A model generated the notes under the pieces. The model worked only from the letters and a program-made list of their open reading frames with translations. It ran no database searches and was not told the DNA's origin. From Geothermovivens sp964644845 (GTDB lineage Bacteria > Zhuqueibacterota > Zhuqueibacteria > Oleimicrobiales > Geothermoviventaceae): a stretch of 64,000 nt of DNA. This document shows positions 8,769-17,461 of this stretch, piece after piece (positions within the stretch are counted from its first letter, which is position 1; every line of letters starts with the position of its first letter). Where the stretch lies: contig CAZXXS010000064.1 of NCBI GenBank assembly GCA_964644845.1, positions 1 through 64,000 on the forward strand. The letters are read 5' to 3'. Made by a program: the position numbers and the translations under genes.

Positions 8769-10040
8769 GTGAGAGAGCAAGCGGCTAAAAAAACGAAAGG
8801 ACTGGTGGTTCTGCTTGCTTTGGCTGTAAGCTTTGGCAGCTTAATGACAGTCCATTTTGCTTGCGCCCCACCTCCGCAGAAACCGCAAATCAGTCCCGAG
8901 CGCCAGAAGGCCATTCAAGATTCGCTCCGCCGTGTGTGGGAGTTTGAGCGCAACAAATGGTGGAGTACCGGTTACGAGAACTACAAGAACAAGCTCTACG
9001 CTCGGGCCATCAAGCCTTTCTGGAAAGTCATCGAACTTGACACAACCCACGTCTTCAAGGACCTGCCTTTCCGTTACCTGGCCGACAGCTACTGGCAGCT
9101 TGGCAAACCCGACAGCGCTGAAGTGGTGTACAAGCTCGGCCTGAAGGTTTTTCCGAAAAGCCAGCAACTCCACCGCAATCTTGGGTACCTTTACATGGGG
9201 AAGGAGATGATCCCCGAGGCCATCCACGAGTACGAGCAGGCCGTTACGGTTGATTCGGGTACGGTGGACGACTACAAGGTCCTGGGCAACCTCTACGTGC
9301 GCAACGATGATTTGGACAAAGCCATTGAGGCCTACCAGAAAGTTCTGGAGATGAACCCGAACGACCAGGAGGTACGCAAGGTTCTGGCCGAGCTGTACAA
9401 GACGACTGGTCGCACGGAAGAGGCTGTTGCCGCCATGGAGGAGGCACTCAAGAACGATCCGAACAACACAAAGCTGCTTTACGATCTGGGCAAGGCTTAC
9501 TACAAGAACCAGGAATGGGAAAAGGCGCTTGAGAAGTTTCAGAAGCTGGCCGAGCTCAAGCCCAACGACGTGGACGTGTGGATGTACATCGGCAACACGT
9601 ACGAGCAGCTTGAGCAGTGGCGCAAGGCCATCGACGCCTACACGAAGGTTTTGAAGCTCGATCCGCAAAACAAGCGGGCAATTGTGGAGATTGCCAACTG
9701 CTACAAGAATCTCGGCCAGTTTGCCCGAGCCAGAACTTACGTGCGGCGTGCTCTGAAGCTGGACCCGAATTACGGTCTGGCTCACCTGACCCTTGGCGAG
9801 ATTTACCAGGCTGCTGCGGACAAGTGCTCTGAAGGCCGCAAGCTCACCTTTGACGACAAACTCGTCTACAAGCTGGCCTACGACGAGTTCCAGAAGGCGA
9901 AAAACGATCCGGAGGCCAGTTCCTACGCTCAGAGAGATATCGAGTACGTCTCCACCCTGATTCCGACGAAAGAAGATTACTTCATGCACCCGGATCAGAA
10001 GAAGGCGACCTCCGACTGCTACAAGTGGATCTACAGGTAG
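8769..10040 (+). CDS. Tetratricopeptide-repeat protein, exported
   Basis: 423 residues from GTG 8769, with AGGAGG about ten bases upstream. An N-terminal hydrophobic segment (LVVLLALAVSFGSLM) ends at FACAPPP. The Cys could be lipid-modified, but the -3 residue is His, so the lipobox is not canonical. Residues from about 55 onward form seven or eight TPR units with the typical pattern (for example AIEAYQKVLEMNPNDQEV, ALEKFQKLAELKPNDVDVW, AIDAYTKVLKLDPQNKRA). It ends with a Lys-rich tail. TPR arrays mediate protein contacts, and envelope TPR lipoproteins often assist outer-membrane assembly or gliding/secretion machines. No partner is evident from the neighbours. Confidence 0.85.
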   Translation: MREQAAKKTKGLVVLLALAVSFGSLMTVHFACAPPPQKPQISPERQKAIQDSLRRVWEFERNKWWSTGYENYKNKLYARAIKPFWKVIELDTTHVFKDLPFRYLADSYWQLGKPDSAEVVYKLGLKVFPKSQQLHRNLGYLYMGKEMIPEAIHEYEQAVTVDSGTVDDYKVLGNLYVRNDDLDKAIEAYQKVLEMNPNDQEVRKVLAELYKTTGRTEEAVAAMEEALKNDPNNTKLLYDLGKAYYKNQEWEKALEKFQKLAELKPNDVDVWMYIGNTYEQLEQWRKAIDAYTKVLKLDPQNKRAIVEIANCYKNLGQFARARTYVRRALKLDPNYGLAHLTLGEIYQAAADKCSEGRKLTFDDKLVYKLAYDEFQKAKNDPEASSYAQRDIEYVSTLIPTKEDYFMHPDQKKATSDCYKWIYR

Positions 10041-10052
10041 TCGGGGCTCGCT

Positions 10053-10523
10053 GTGAGCTGGTTTAACGCTTCATTGCCCATCGGACTCGCCAGCGATCAC
10101 GCCGGGTTCGCCCTCAAAGAGAAAGTGAAAGAGCACCTGGTGGAAAAGGGTTACCAGGTGCTCGACTTCGGCACCGACGGTCCAGAGCGCGTGGACTACC
10201 CCGATTTCGGCAAGGCCTGTGCTGTGGCCGTGGCCGAGGAACGCTGTGCCGCGGGCGTGGTCATTTGTGGAACGGGCATCGGCATGTCGATTGTGGCCAA
10301 CAAGGTGCGGGGCATCCGGGCCGCGCTTTGCAACTCCGTGACCGAAGCTCGCCTGGCGCGGCAGCACAACGACGCGAACATTCTGGCCATGGGCGGGCGC
10401 ATTTTGGGCGAAACGGTAGCGCTGGACATCCTCGATGTCTGGTTGGCCACGGAGTACGAGGGTGGCCGTCACCAGCGACGTTTGGACAAGATCGCGGCTC
10501 TGGAGCAAGAGCAAAGCGGTTGA
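10053..10523 (+). CDS. rpiB: Ribose-5-phosphate isomerase B
   Basis: 156 residues, interconverting ribose-5-phosphate and ribulose-5-phosphate in the pentose phosphate pathway. Diagnostic motifs are GLASDHAGFALK near the N-terminus, the VDYPDF stretch, the catalytic Cys72 in GVVICGTGIGMSIVANK, and His105 in ARQHNDANILAMGGR. The C-terminal EGGRHQRRLDKI fits the family. The start is GTG 10053, twelve bases after the TPR gene, with only a weak ribosome binding site. It is the first gene of an rpiB-glyA-nrdR group that recurs in many bacteria. Confidence 0.96.
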   Translation: MSWFNASLPIGLASDHAGFALKEKVKEHLVEKGYQVLDFGTDGPERVDYPDFGKACAVAVAEERCAAGVVICGTGIGMSIVANKVRGIRAALCNSVTEARLARQHNDANILAMGGRILGETVALDILDVWLATEYEGGRHQRRLDKIAALEQEQSG

Positions 10524-10537
10524 ATGTGGAGGCTCTC

Positions 10538-11830
10538 GTGGAGCAACTAAGACAAATCGATCCTGACATTTACGAGGCGATTGCCAACGAAATCCGACGC
10601 CAGAACGACAACCTGGAACTGATCGCGTCGGAGAATTTCGTCAGCCTGGCGGTGCTCCAGGCGATGGGCCAGGTGATGACGAATAAGTACGCCGAGGGGT
10701 ACCCGGCCAAGCGCTACTACGGTGGGTGCCAGTTTGTAGATGTGGCGGAAGAGCTGGCGAGAGAACGGGCAAAGCAGCTGTTCAAGGCGGAGCATGCCAA
10801 TGTGCAGCCGCATTCAGGTTCCCAGGCCAACATGGCGGTGTATTTTTCCTTTCTTAAGCCCGGCGACACGATCATGGGCATGAACCTGTCGCACGGCGGC
10901 CATCTGACGCACGGCAGTCCCGTGAACTTTTCCGGCCGATTTTTCCGGGTTGTTTTCTACGGGGTCAATCGCGAGACAGGGCGCATCGACATGGAAGAGG
11001 TGGCGGCAATCGCCGAAAAAGAGCGGCCGAAACTGATCATGACCGGGGCAAGTGCCTACTCGCGTGACATCGATTTTGCTGCCTTTCGCCAGATTGCGGA
11101 CAGCGTGGGTGCCAAACTTGTGGCCGACATTGCCCACCCAGCCGGGTTGATCGCCAGCGGGTTGCTGTCCAGCCCTTTACCGCACTGCCACGTAGTCACA
11201 ACAACAACACACAAGACGCTGCGAGGCCCACGTGGCGGCATGATCCTCGTCGGTAAGGACGAGGAAAACGACATGGGCATCCGCACACCCAAAGGTCGAC
11301 TGAAACGTGTTTCAGAAATCATCGACTCCAACGTTTTTCCGGGTATTCAGGGCGGGCCCCTGATGCACGTGATCGCGGCCAAAGCGGTTGCGTTCAAGGA
11401 AGCACTACAACCGGAGTTCGTGGAGTACTCGAAGCAGGTGATTCGGAACGCCCAGACCTTAGCTGCCAAGCTGATGGACTACGGCTACAACATCGTCTCG
11501 GGCGGCACCGACAACCACCTGATGCTGGTCGATTTGCGTAACAAAGGTCTGACGGGCCGGGACGCCGAGCGCGCCCTCGAAGCGGCCGGGATCACCGTGA
11601 ACAAAAACATGGTGCCTTTCGACGACCAGAGTCCCTTCGTTACCAGCGGAATTCGCATCGGCACGCCCGCTGTGACCACGCGGGGGATGAAAGAGCCGGA
11701 AATGGAGTTGATCGGGGAGCTGATCAACGAGGTTCTGATGCACATTGGCGACGAGAGTGTGGCTCGGAAAGTTCACGACAAGGTACACGAACTGACAGCG
11801 CGTTTTCCGCTTTATCCAACTTTGGCGTAG
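10538..11830 (+). CDS. glyA: Serine hydroxymethyltransferase
   Basis: 430 residues, a PLP enzyme that converts serine and tetrahydrofolate to glycine and methylene-tetrahydrofolate. Family motifs are LIASENFVS, YAEGYPAKRYYGGCQ, PHSGSQAN, and the PLP lysine K226 in TTTTHKTLRGPRGG, followed by FPGIQGGPLMH and SGIRIGTPAVTTRG. GTG 10538 was chosen because GGAGG at 10528-10532 sits five bases upstream and the protein then begins MEQLRQIDPDIYEAI, as the family does. TTG 10520 overlapping the rpiB stop is an alternative. It lies between rpiB and nrdR in one transcription unit. Confidence 0.97.
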   Translation: MEQLRQIDPDIYEAIANEIRRQNDNLELIASENFVSLAVLQAMGQVMTNKYAEGYPAKRYYGGCQFVDVAEELARERAKQLFKAEHANVQPHSGSQANMAVYFSFLKPGDTIMGMNLSHGGHLTHGSPVNFSGRFFRVVFYGVNRETGRIDMEEVAAIAEKERPKLIMTGASAYSRDIDFAAFRQIADSVGAKLVADIAHPAGLIASGLLSSPLPHCHVVTTTTHKTLRGPRGGMILVGKDEENDMGIRTPKGRLKRVSEIIDSNVFPGIQGGPLMHVIAAKAVAFKEALQPEFVEYSKQVIRNAQTLAAKLMDYGYNIVSGGTDNHLMLVDLRNKGLTGRDAERALEAAGITVNKNMVPFDDQSPFVTSGIRIGTPAVTTRGMKEPEMELIGELINEVLMHIGDESVARKVHDKVHELTARFPLYPTLA

Positions 11831-11972
11831 GGACCAGCTACCCGCCTGCGTTTTGCATCAAGGGCGAACCGGCCGGGAAGACCTGGCTTGATTCTCGCGG
11901 GGGCAAGCGAAGAGGCATCACCGTCTGTGACGCTCTCGTCCGCGGCACGCAGGGCAAAAGGAGGAACCGGTC

Positions 11973-12494
11973 GTGCGGTGTCCATTCTGTGGCTACGATG
12001 ACACGAAGGTTCTGGACAGCAGACCTCGGGAGGACGGGGTAGTAATCCGCCGTCGGCGCGTTTGCCCCTCTTGCGGGAAGCGTTTCACCACGCTGGAGAC
12101 GATGGAAGTTCTCCGGATCTACGTGGTGAAAAGCGATGGCCGGCGTGAGATGTTCAACCGGGACAAGCTGGTTCGCGGGATCCAGCTTGCGTGCACCAAA
12201 CGCCCCGTCTCGGTGGACGACGTGGAATCGATCGCCTCCCGCGTGGAGACGGATCTTCGTCTGCGAGGCGACAGGGAAGTTTCGTCCCGCGAAATCGGTG
12301 AACTCGTCATGCGCTACCTGCGCGAGTTGGACGAGGTTGCGTACGTCCGCTTCGCATCGGTGTACCGAAAGTTTCAGACGAAAGAGGAATTCTTAGAGGA
12401 GCTCAAACAACTGGAGTCGTTGGGGCAAAAGGGCGAAGCGGACGAAGAGGGCTCGGAACTGAACAGCGCGAGGTCGGGCGCGCAAGAAGGGTAG
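11973..12494 (+). CDS. nrdR: Transcriptional repressor NrdR
   Basis: 173 residues. NrdR is a zinc-ribbon/ATP-cone repressor of ribonucleotide reductase genes. The N-terminal zinc ribbon is CPFCGYDDTKVLDSR with CPSCGKRFTTLE. The ATP-cone follows from about residue 49 (VVKSDGRREMFNRDKLVRGI) and includes VAYVRFASVYRKF. The C-terminus is about 15-20 residues longer than usual and acidic. GTG 11973 has AGGAGG upstream. It is the last gene before the terminator at 12630-12676. Its targets (NrdR boxes before nrd genes) are not in the window. Confidence 0.96.
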   Translation: MRCPFCGYDDTKVLDSRPREDGVVIRRRRVCPSCGKRFTTLETMEVLRIYVVKSDGRREMFNRDKLVRGIQLACTKRPVSVDDVESIASRVETDLRLRGDREVSSREIGELVMRYLRELDEVAYVRFASVYRKFQTKEEFLEELKQLESLGQKGEADEEGSELNSARSGAQEG

Positions 12495-12853
12495 GGATTC
12501 CGCGAACGGCCGATTCGGGGGCATGGGAAACTGCAGAAGCCGCCTTGCGATGAATTCGGATGGCGACTTTCTCTCGCAGGGGGAACGAATTTCGGAAGGG
12601 GGAAAGCGGAGCGAAGTTGGCTCCACCACAGGCAGGTGTGCGATGCCCGGTACGGGGCTGAAGGACCTGCCTTTTTCGTGGCCTGGGGGTTGGCGGTTGA
12701 TGGACCATTCTGCGCCTGGGTTCCACGCAAGCGACACACCCGACGCGCTCGAGTGCCCGGGTGGGGCAAGTGGTTCTGTTCGGTGCCCCGAATCCGGGAC
12801 TTCCTGATGAACGAACGGTGCTGACTGCGAACTGGCCGGAGGACCAAGGGACC
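12495..12853. other. Intergenic region between nrdR and rnfC
   Basis: No credible gene is present. Frames on both strands are open but lack family resemblance, and the frame leading into rnfC is an upstream extension without its own start signal. The first half carries the terminator at 12630-12676. The end carries the ribosome binding sites GGAGG and AAGGG before rnfC. Confidence 0.5.
12630..12676 (+). terminator. Rho-independent terminator after rpiB-glyA-nrdR
   Basis: AGGCAGGT at 12630-12637 pairs perfectly with ACCTGCCT at 12665-12672, and five T follow (12672-12676). The 27-base loop contains a smaller hairpin (GCCC/GGGC around 12644-12657). Its position 136 bases after nrdR and before the rnf genes fits the end of the nrdR transcript. 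Confidence 0.6.
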
Positions 12854-14197
12854 ATGGGTCTCAGTCTATCGCTGCGCAAGACATTCAAGGGAGGGGTGCA
12901 TCCCCCAGAGAACAAAAACCTGACCGAACACAAGCCGATCGAAGTCTTGCCGCCGCCACCGCTGGTTGTCATTCCCGTGCAACAACACATTGGGGCTCCT
13001 TCTGAACCCGTGGTGAAGGTCGGGGACGCGGTGAAAATCGGCGACCGCCTCACAGAACCCACTGGGTTTGTGTCGGTGCCTGTGCACGCCACGGTGTCGG
13101 GTACAGTGAAGGCCATCGAACCGCGTCCGCATCCGCTGGGCACTGAGGTGTTGTCGATCGTCATCGAAGCGGATGGTGAGGATGCCTGGAGCGATGCCAT
13201 CCAGGATGATCCTGATTACGAAAAACTTTCCGCCGACGAGATGCGACAGCGTATCCGGGACGCCGGACTGGCCGGCATGGGAGGCGCTGCTTTCCCAACA
13301 CACGTCAAGCTGTCGCCACCTCCGAACAAGCCCATCGACACCTTCATCCTGAACGGCGCGGAGTGCGAGCCTTACCTGACGGCGGATCACCGACTTATGC
13401 TGGAACACGCGGACGAAATCGTGCGCGGAATGAAGCTGATCCTCCAGATTCTGCAGCCAAAGCAGGCGTTCATCGGCATCGAGAACAACAAAATGGACGC
13501 CGTGGAGGCGATGAAGAAAGCCGTCAGGGAGCAGGGAATTGACGCCAAAGTGGTTGCGCTGCCCGTCAAGTACCCGCAGGGTGCAGAAAAACAGTTGATC
13601 AAAGCCTTGACCGGACGGGAGGTGCCTCGTGGCGGGCTGCCGATGGATGTGGGGTGTCTTGTACAGAATGTAGGTACAGCACGGGCCATCTACCACGCCG
13701 TGGCCAAGCGACGTCCGCTGGTCGAGCGTGTGGTGACGGTGACGGGCCGTGGAGTGAAGGAACAGAAGAACCTACTGGTGCGGATCGGCACGCCGTTTTC
13801 GCACGCGCTGGAGTACTGCGGGGGCGTTGCGGAGGACGCCGTCAAGCTGATCATGGGTGGCCCAATGATGGGTATCGCTCAGTTCAACCCCGAAGTGCCG
13901 GTCATCAAAGGAACGTCCGGCATCCTGGTGTTGACGGAGCGCGAAGCCCGCGTCCGCGAAGCGGGTGTGTGCATCCGATGCGGGCGTTGTGTTGAGGCGT
14001 GCCCAATGGGACTCATGCCCACGGTGCTTCACAGCCTCGTGAATCACAAGCGATTCGACGAGGCCAAAGAATACGGTGTGCTGGACTGCATCGAATGTGG
14101 CTCGTGCGCTTTTGTCTGTCCGGCCAAGTTGCCGCTGGTGCATTCAATGAAGTGGGGCAAAATGGAGCTCAGTCGGCGGATGAAAAAGGCCAGCTGA
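12854..14197 (+). CDS. rnfC: Rnf complex subunit RnfC
   Basis: 447 residues. RnfC is the peripheral NADH/FMN-binding subunit of the membrane complex that couples ferredoxin:NAD+ oxidoreduction to Na+ or H+ transport. It begins with the RnfC N-terminal barrel-sandwich region (FKGGVHPPENK, VPVHATVSGTV), followed by the Rossmann-like domain with GMGGAAFPTHVK and NGAECEPYLTADHRLM, then an SLBB-type region. Two [4Fe-4S] motifs follow: C373-x2-C-x2-C-x3-C (CIRCGRCVEACP) and C412-x2-C-x2-C-x3-C (CIECGSCAFVCP). ATG 12854 is chosen because AAGGG lies just upstream and MGLSLSLRKTFKGG matches family N-termini. It heads rnfCDGEA. Confidence 0.95.
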   Translation: MGLSLSLRKTFKGGVHPPENKNLTEHKPIEVLPPPPLVVIPVQQHIGAPSEPVVKVGDAVKIGDRLTEPTGFVSVPVHATVSGTVKAIEPRPHPLGTEVLSIVIEADGEDAWSDAIQDDPDYEKLSADEMRQRIRDAGLAGMGGAAFPTHVKLSPPPNKPIDTFILNGAECEPYLTADHRLMLEHADEIVRGMKLILQILQPKQAFIGIENNKMDAVEAMKKAVREQGIDAKVVALPVKYPQGAEKQLIKALTGREVPRGGLPMDVGCLVQNVGTARAIYHAVAKRRPLVERVVTVTGRGVKEQKNLLVRIGTPFSHALEYCGGVAEDAVKLIMGGPMMGIAQFNPEVPVIKGTSGILVLTEREARVREAGVCIRCGRCVEACPMGLMPTVLHSLVNHKRFDEAKEYGVLDCIECGSCAFVCPAKLPLVHSMKWGKMELSRRMKKAS

Positions 14198-14278
14198 GAC
14201 GGAATGGGGCAAGAGGCGTAAAGTCAAATCCAGCGATTTTCGCATTCGGATCGAGATTGGAAAGATCGAGGTTCGAGA

Positions 14279-15328
14279 ATGGAAGAACGGATGTGGAAGG
14301 TTTCCGCGTCGCCTCACCTGTCGGACAAGGAATCGATTTCCAAGATCATGTGGCTGGTGGCGGCCTCGTTGGCGCCAGCTGGGATCGGGGCAGTCTACTT
14401 TTTCGGTGCCCACGCTGCCTGGGTGATTTTCTGGGCCGTCGTGGCCGCCGTGGCGACGGAGGCCGCGATTCAGAAGCTCATGGGTAAGCCGGTAACTGTG
14501 TCCGACGGAAGTGCTTTTGTCACCGGTCTGCTGCTTGCCTACAACATGCCGGCGGAGTCGCCCTTTTGGCTCCCGATCATTGGCTCCGTCTTCGCCATCG
14601 GGCTGGGCAAGCAGATTTTCGGAGGACTTGGCTACAACCCGATGAATCCGGCCCTCTTGGGACGTGCTTTCTTGCTGGCATCGTGGCCGACGCACATGAC
14701 CATTTTCCGGACGGCTCCGCACGGGGGTACAATTTCAGGAATCGATGTGGAGACAGGGGCCACGCCGTTGAATTTGCTCAAGCTCTCGCAGGATGTGCTG
14801 CGGCAGGCGAAAATCAACCCGGCGGAGATGCCCGCGCAGAAAGTGGCCGAGGCGACGGAACACATCAGCAAGCTGTACGATGCCTACGGTAATCTTTTCT
14901 GGGGCAAAGTTGGCGGCTGTTTGGGGGAAACGTCGGTCTTTCTGCTGCTGCTTGGAGCAGCGTTCCTGCTTTACAAGCGTTACATCGATCTGCGCATTCC
15001 TGTGGCCTACATTGGCACCGTAGCCCTGTTGACGTGGATGTTCGGTGGCACAGACGGACTTTTCACCGGAAATCCCCTGTTCCACGTTCTGGCTGGCGGG
15101 CTCATTCTGGGTGCCTTTTTCATGGCTACTGACATGGTGACTTCCCCGATTACCCCCAAGGGACAGTGGGTTTTCGGAATCGGGTGCGGGATCATTACGG
15201 TGGTGATCCGCCTGATCGGTGGGTACCCGGAGGGTGTGTCGTACTCGATTCTTCTGATGAACCTGACCGTACCGCTACTGGACCGCTGGGCGAGGCCGAC
15301 AATCTTTGGAGGAGCGGCGAAGAAATGA
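14279..15328 (+). CDS. rnfD: Rnf complex subunit RnfD
   Basis: 349 residues with about nine hydrophobic segments. RnfD is an integral subunit that carries a covalently bound FMN. The expected attachment Thr is T162 in ETGATPLNLLK, matching the S/T-G-A-T motif of RnfD/NqrB. Other family signatures are KPVTVSDGSAFVTGLLLAYNMP, GLGYNPMNPALLGRAFLLASWP and GCGIITVVIRLIGGYPEGVSYSIL, which I give as separate short landmarks along the protein. Start ATG 14279 has only a weak site; ATG 14291 is possible. The stop overlaps the rnfG start (ATGA). Confidence 0.94.
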   Translation: MEERMWKVSASPHLSDKESISKIMWLVAASLAPAGIGAVYFFGAHAAWVIFWAVVAAVATEAAIQKLMGKPVTVSDGSAFVTGLLLAYNMPAESPFWLPIIGSVFAIGLGKQIFGGLGYNPMNPALLGRAFLLASWPTHMTIFRTAPHGGTISGIDVETGATPLNLLKLSQDVLRQAKINPAEMPAQKVAEATEHISKLYDAYGNLFWGKVGGCLGETSVFLLLLGAAFLLYKRYIDLRIPVAYIGTVALLTWMFGGTDGLFTGNPLFHVLAGGLILGAFFMATDMVTSPITPKGQWVFGIGCGIITVVIRLIGGYPEGVSYSILLMNLTVPLLDRWARPTIFGGAAKK

Positions 15329-15924
15329 AAGACGTGGTGAGAATGGGCGGCATCCTCGGCATCGTCACCATCATCGCTGCGGGCGTGCTCGGCGCGATTG
15401 CGAACGTGACGAAGCCGAGGATCGAGGAGCAGCATCGGTTGGCGCTGGAACGGGCACTTCTGGCCGCTCTGCCGACGGCAAATCCGCGCGCCATCGTGCC
15501 GGTGAAAGATGAGAACGGCAACATCCTGTACTACAAGGGCTACGCGGACCCCGACACCACGAAATTGGTTGGGTACGCTTTTCTTGCCATCGGTAAGGGC
15601 TACTCCAGCGACATCCAGACAATGGTTGGTGTTGACACGACGGGCAAGATCATCGGCATCAAGATCCTTGCGGAGCTTGAGACTCCTGGACTGGGTGCGA
15701 AGATCGAAGAAATCCGCCACGGCGAAGACAAACCGTGGTTCCAGGTTCAGTTCGTTGGGAAGACGAAAAAAGATCTGCTGGTGGACAAAGACGGCGGACC
15801 CATCGTCAGTGTCACGGGCGCGACGATCAGCTCCCGCGCTGTGACGAACTCGATCCGGAAGGGTCTGGAGCGGCTGGAAAAACTGATCGGCGGCTTCAAG
15901 CAACCGGTTCAGCCAGCGACGTAG
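15325..15924 (+). CDS. rnfG: Rnf complex subunit RnfG
   Basis: 199 residues. RnfG has one N-terminal membrane helix (GILGIVTIIAAGVLGAI) and an FMN-binding domain that faces outward. FMN is attached to the Thr of the motif SVTGATISS, here T167. The stretch LAELETPGLGAKI is also typical. ATG 15325 overlaps the rnfD stop by four bases, with GGAGG at 15308-15312. A longer frame extends upstream inside rnfD but has no start signal. It forms part of the electron path within the Rnf complex. Confidence 0.94.
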   Translation: MKDVVRMGGILGIVTIIAAGVLGAIANVTKPRIEEQHRLALERALLAALPTANPRAIVPVKDENGNILYYKGYADPDTTKLVGYAFLAIGKGYSSDIQTMVGVDTTGKIIGIKILAELETPGLGAKIEEIRHGEDKPWFQVQFVGKTKKDLLVDKDGGPIVSVTGATISSRAVTNSIRKGLERLEKLIGGFKQPVQPAT

Positions 15925-16027
15925 CCCCGAGCGGGACCGCGAAGCAGGCGAAGGCGTTGGCTGGCTTTAGACGTGGTCCTGTATTGCTCTTGACAGCTGA
16001 GCGTGTGAACAAGCGGAGCGTGAGACC

Positions 16028-16621
16028 ATGAGCATTGTGGGAGAATTCACGAAAGGGATCTACAAGGAGAACCCGGTGTTCAAACAAGCACTGGGTTTGT
16101 GCCCCACGCTGGCGGTGTCGAACTCCGTCCAGAATGCCGTCGGCATGGGCGTAGCAATGACTTTCGTGCTTGTGATGTCGAACATCATCGTGTCGATGAT
16201 CCGCGGCTTTGTGCCCAAAAAGATCCGCATCCCCATTTACATCGTCGTGATTGCCACTTTCGTGACCATCGTGGATTTGAGCATGGCCGGATTTGCACCC
16301 GCTTTGCACAAGGCGCTGGGTATTTTCGTGCCTTTGATCGTTGTGAACTGCATCATCCTGGGGCGGGCTGAGGCTTTTGCCGGGCGCAACACGGTAGTGC
16401 GTTCTCTCATGGATGGACTCGGCATGGGCCTCGGGTTCACGCTTGCTCTGCTCGTGCTGGCTACGTTCAGGGAGACACTTGGGAACGGTACCTTTTACGG
16501 CCTTCCAGTGCACTGGAAGGGCTTTGAACCCATGCTCATCATGATCCTGCCACCGGGAGCGTTTCTTACGATTGGTCTTGTGCTCGGTACCATGAACTGG
16601 TGGGAGAGACGGCGCGCGTAG
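16028..16621 (+). CDS. rnfE: Rnf complex subunit RnfE
   Basis: 197 residues, six membrane helices, RnfE/NqrD family. Signatures are NPVFKQALGLCPTLAVSNS, with the intramembrane Cys of LGLCP that helps bind an iron-sulfur centre together with RnfA, and VVNCIILGRAEAFA. It differs from RnfA by the GLCPTLAVS motif and the C-terminal NWWERRRA. A GGAG lies upstream of ATG 16028. It follows rnfG after 103 bases and precedes rnfA by 48. Confidence 0.94.
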   Translation: MSIVGEFTKGIYKENPVFKQALGLCPTLAVSNSVQNAVGMGVAMTFVLVMSNIIVSMIRGFVPKKIRIPIYIVVIATFVTIVDLSMAGFAPALHKALGIFVPLIVVNCIILGRAEAFAGRNTVVRSLMDGLGMGLGFTLALLVLATFRETLGNGTFYGLPVHWKGFEPMLIMILPPGAFLTIGLVLGTMNWWERRRA

Positions 16622-16669
16622 CGCGGACACTGCGGTTAACGCTTCGACAAGGGTGAGAGGTCAACCGCC

Positions 16670-17302
16670 ATGGAAGTGAAAACCCTTTTGATCATTTCGG
16701 TCACGGCGATTTTCATCAACAACTTCATTTTCAGCCGATTTCTTGGGCTGTGTCCGTACATCGGTGTTTCGAAGGCTCTCGACTCTGCCATTGGCATGGG
16801 CATGGCCGTCATCTTCGTCATGACCCTCGCGTCGTCGGTCGCCTGGGTTGTGGACTACTACCTTCTTGAACCGACGAAAGCCAACGTCTTCTACCACATC
16901 TTCAGCCTCAAGAGCCCCCCGGATCTGGTGTTTTTGAAAACGATTGCGTTTATCCTGGTGATCGCCTCCCTTGTGCAATTTGTCGAAATGGTGATCCAGA
17001 AAACCAGTCCGGCGCTGTACAAGGCTCTTGGCATTTACCTTCCGCTCATCACGACGAACTGCGCCATCCTGGGTGTTACCCTCTTGAATCTGGACATGGG
17101 ATTGAATTTCATCGAGGCCGTTGTCCAGGGCTTCATGTCGGGCGTGGGCTTCACGCTGGCTTTGGTGCTGATGGCCAGCATCCGGGAACGGCTTGAACTG
17201 GCGGATGTGCCGCAATCCATGCGAGGTATCCCGATCGCGTTCATCATGGCGGGTCTGATGTCGATTGCGTTCCTGGGCTTCAGCGGTCTGAAGATTCGGT
17301 AA
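16670..17302 (+). CDS. rnfA: Rnf complex subunit RnfA
   Basis: 210 residues, six membrane helices, RnfA/NqrE family. Typical stretches are NNFIFSRFLGLCPYIGVSK, ITTNCAILGVTLLN and SGVGFTLALVLMASIRERLE. The Cys in LGLCP and in TTNCA are the conserved iron ligands shared with RnfE. The loop around residues 65-80 (EPTKANVFYHIFSLKSPPDL) is longer than usual. In most genomes rnfB follows rnfA; here a 159-base gap and then tatC follow, so the RnfB subunit must be encoded elsewhere or be absent. Confidence 0.94.
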   Translation: MEVKTLLIISVTAIFINNFIFSRFLGLCPYIGVSKALDSAIGMGMAVIFVMTLASSVAWVVDYYLLEPTKANVFYHIFSLKSPPDLVFLKTIAFILVIASLVQFVEMVIQKTSPALYKALGIYLPLITTNCAILGVTLLNLDMGLNFIEAVVQGFMSGVGFTLALVLMASIRERLELADVPQSMRGIPIAFIMAGLMSIAFLGFSGLKIR

Positions 17303-17461
17303 CCGAATCGTCTCTGTTTCACGAACGCTGCGAAGAGCGGTTGGGGTAGCAGCTGGTCCACACCGTGAAAACCCCGGCTGGGAGCAGGTCTGGGATGCCC
17401 GGCGGAGCCATTTGTGGATTCTAAACGCCGCCGCAGGAACAGCTCATGCTGATGGAGAACG

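Noticed and set aside
12495..12853. Small genes in the nrdR-rnfC gap
   Set aside because: Several short frames exist on both strands, but none has a ribosome binding site, and the region contains the terminator.
17303..17461. Hidden rnfB in the gap after rnfA
   Set aside because: At 159 bases it is too short for RnfB and shows no cysteine motifs on either strand.
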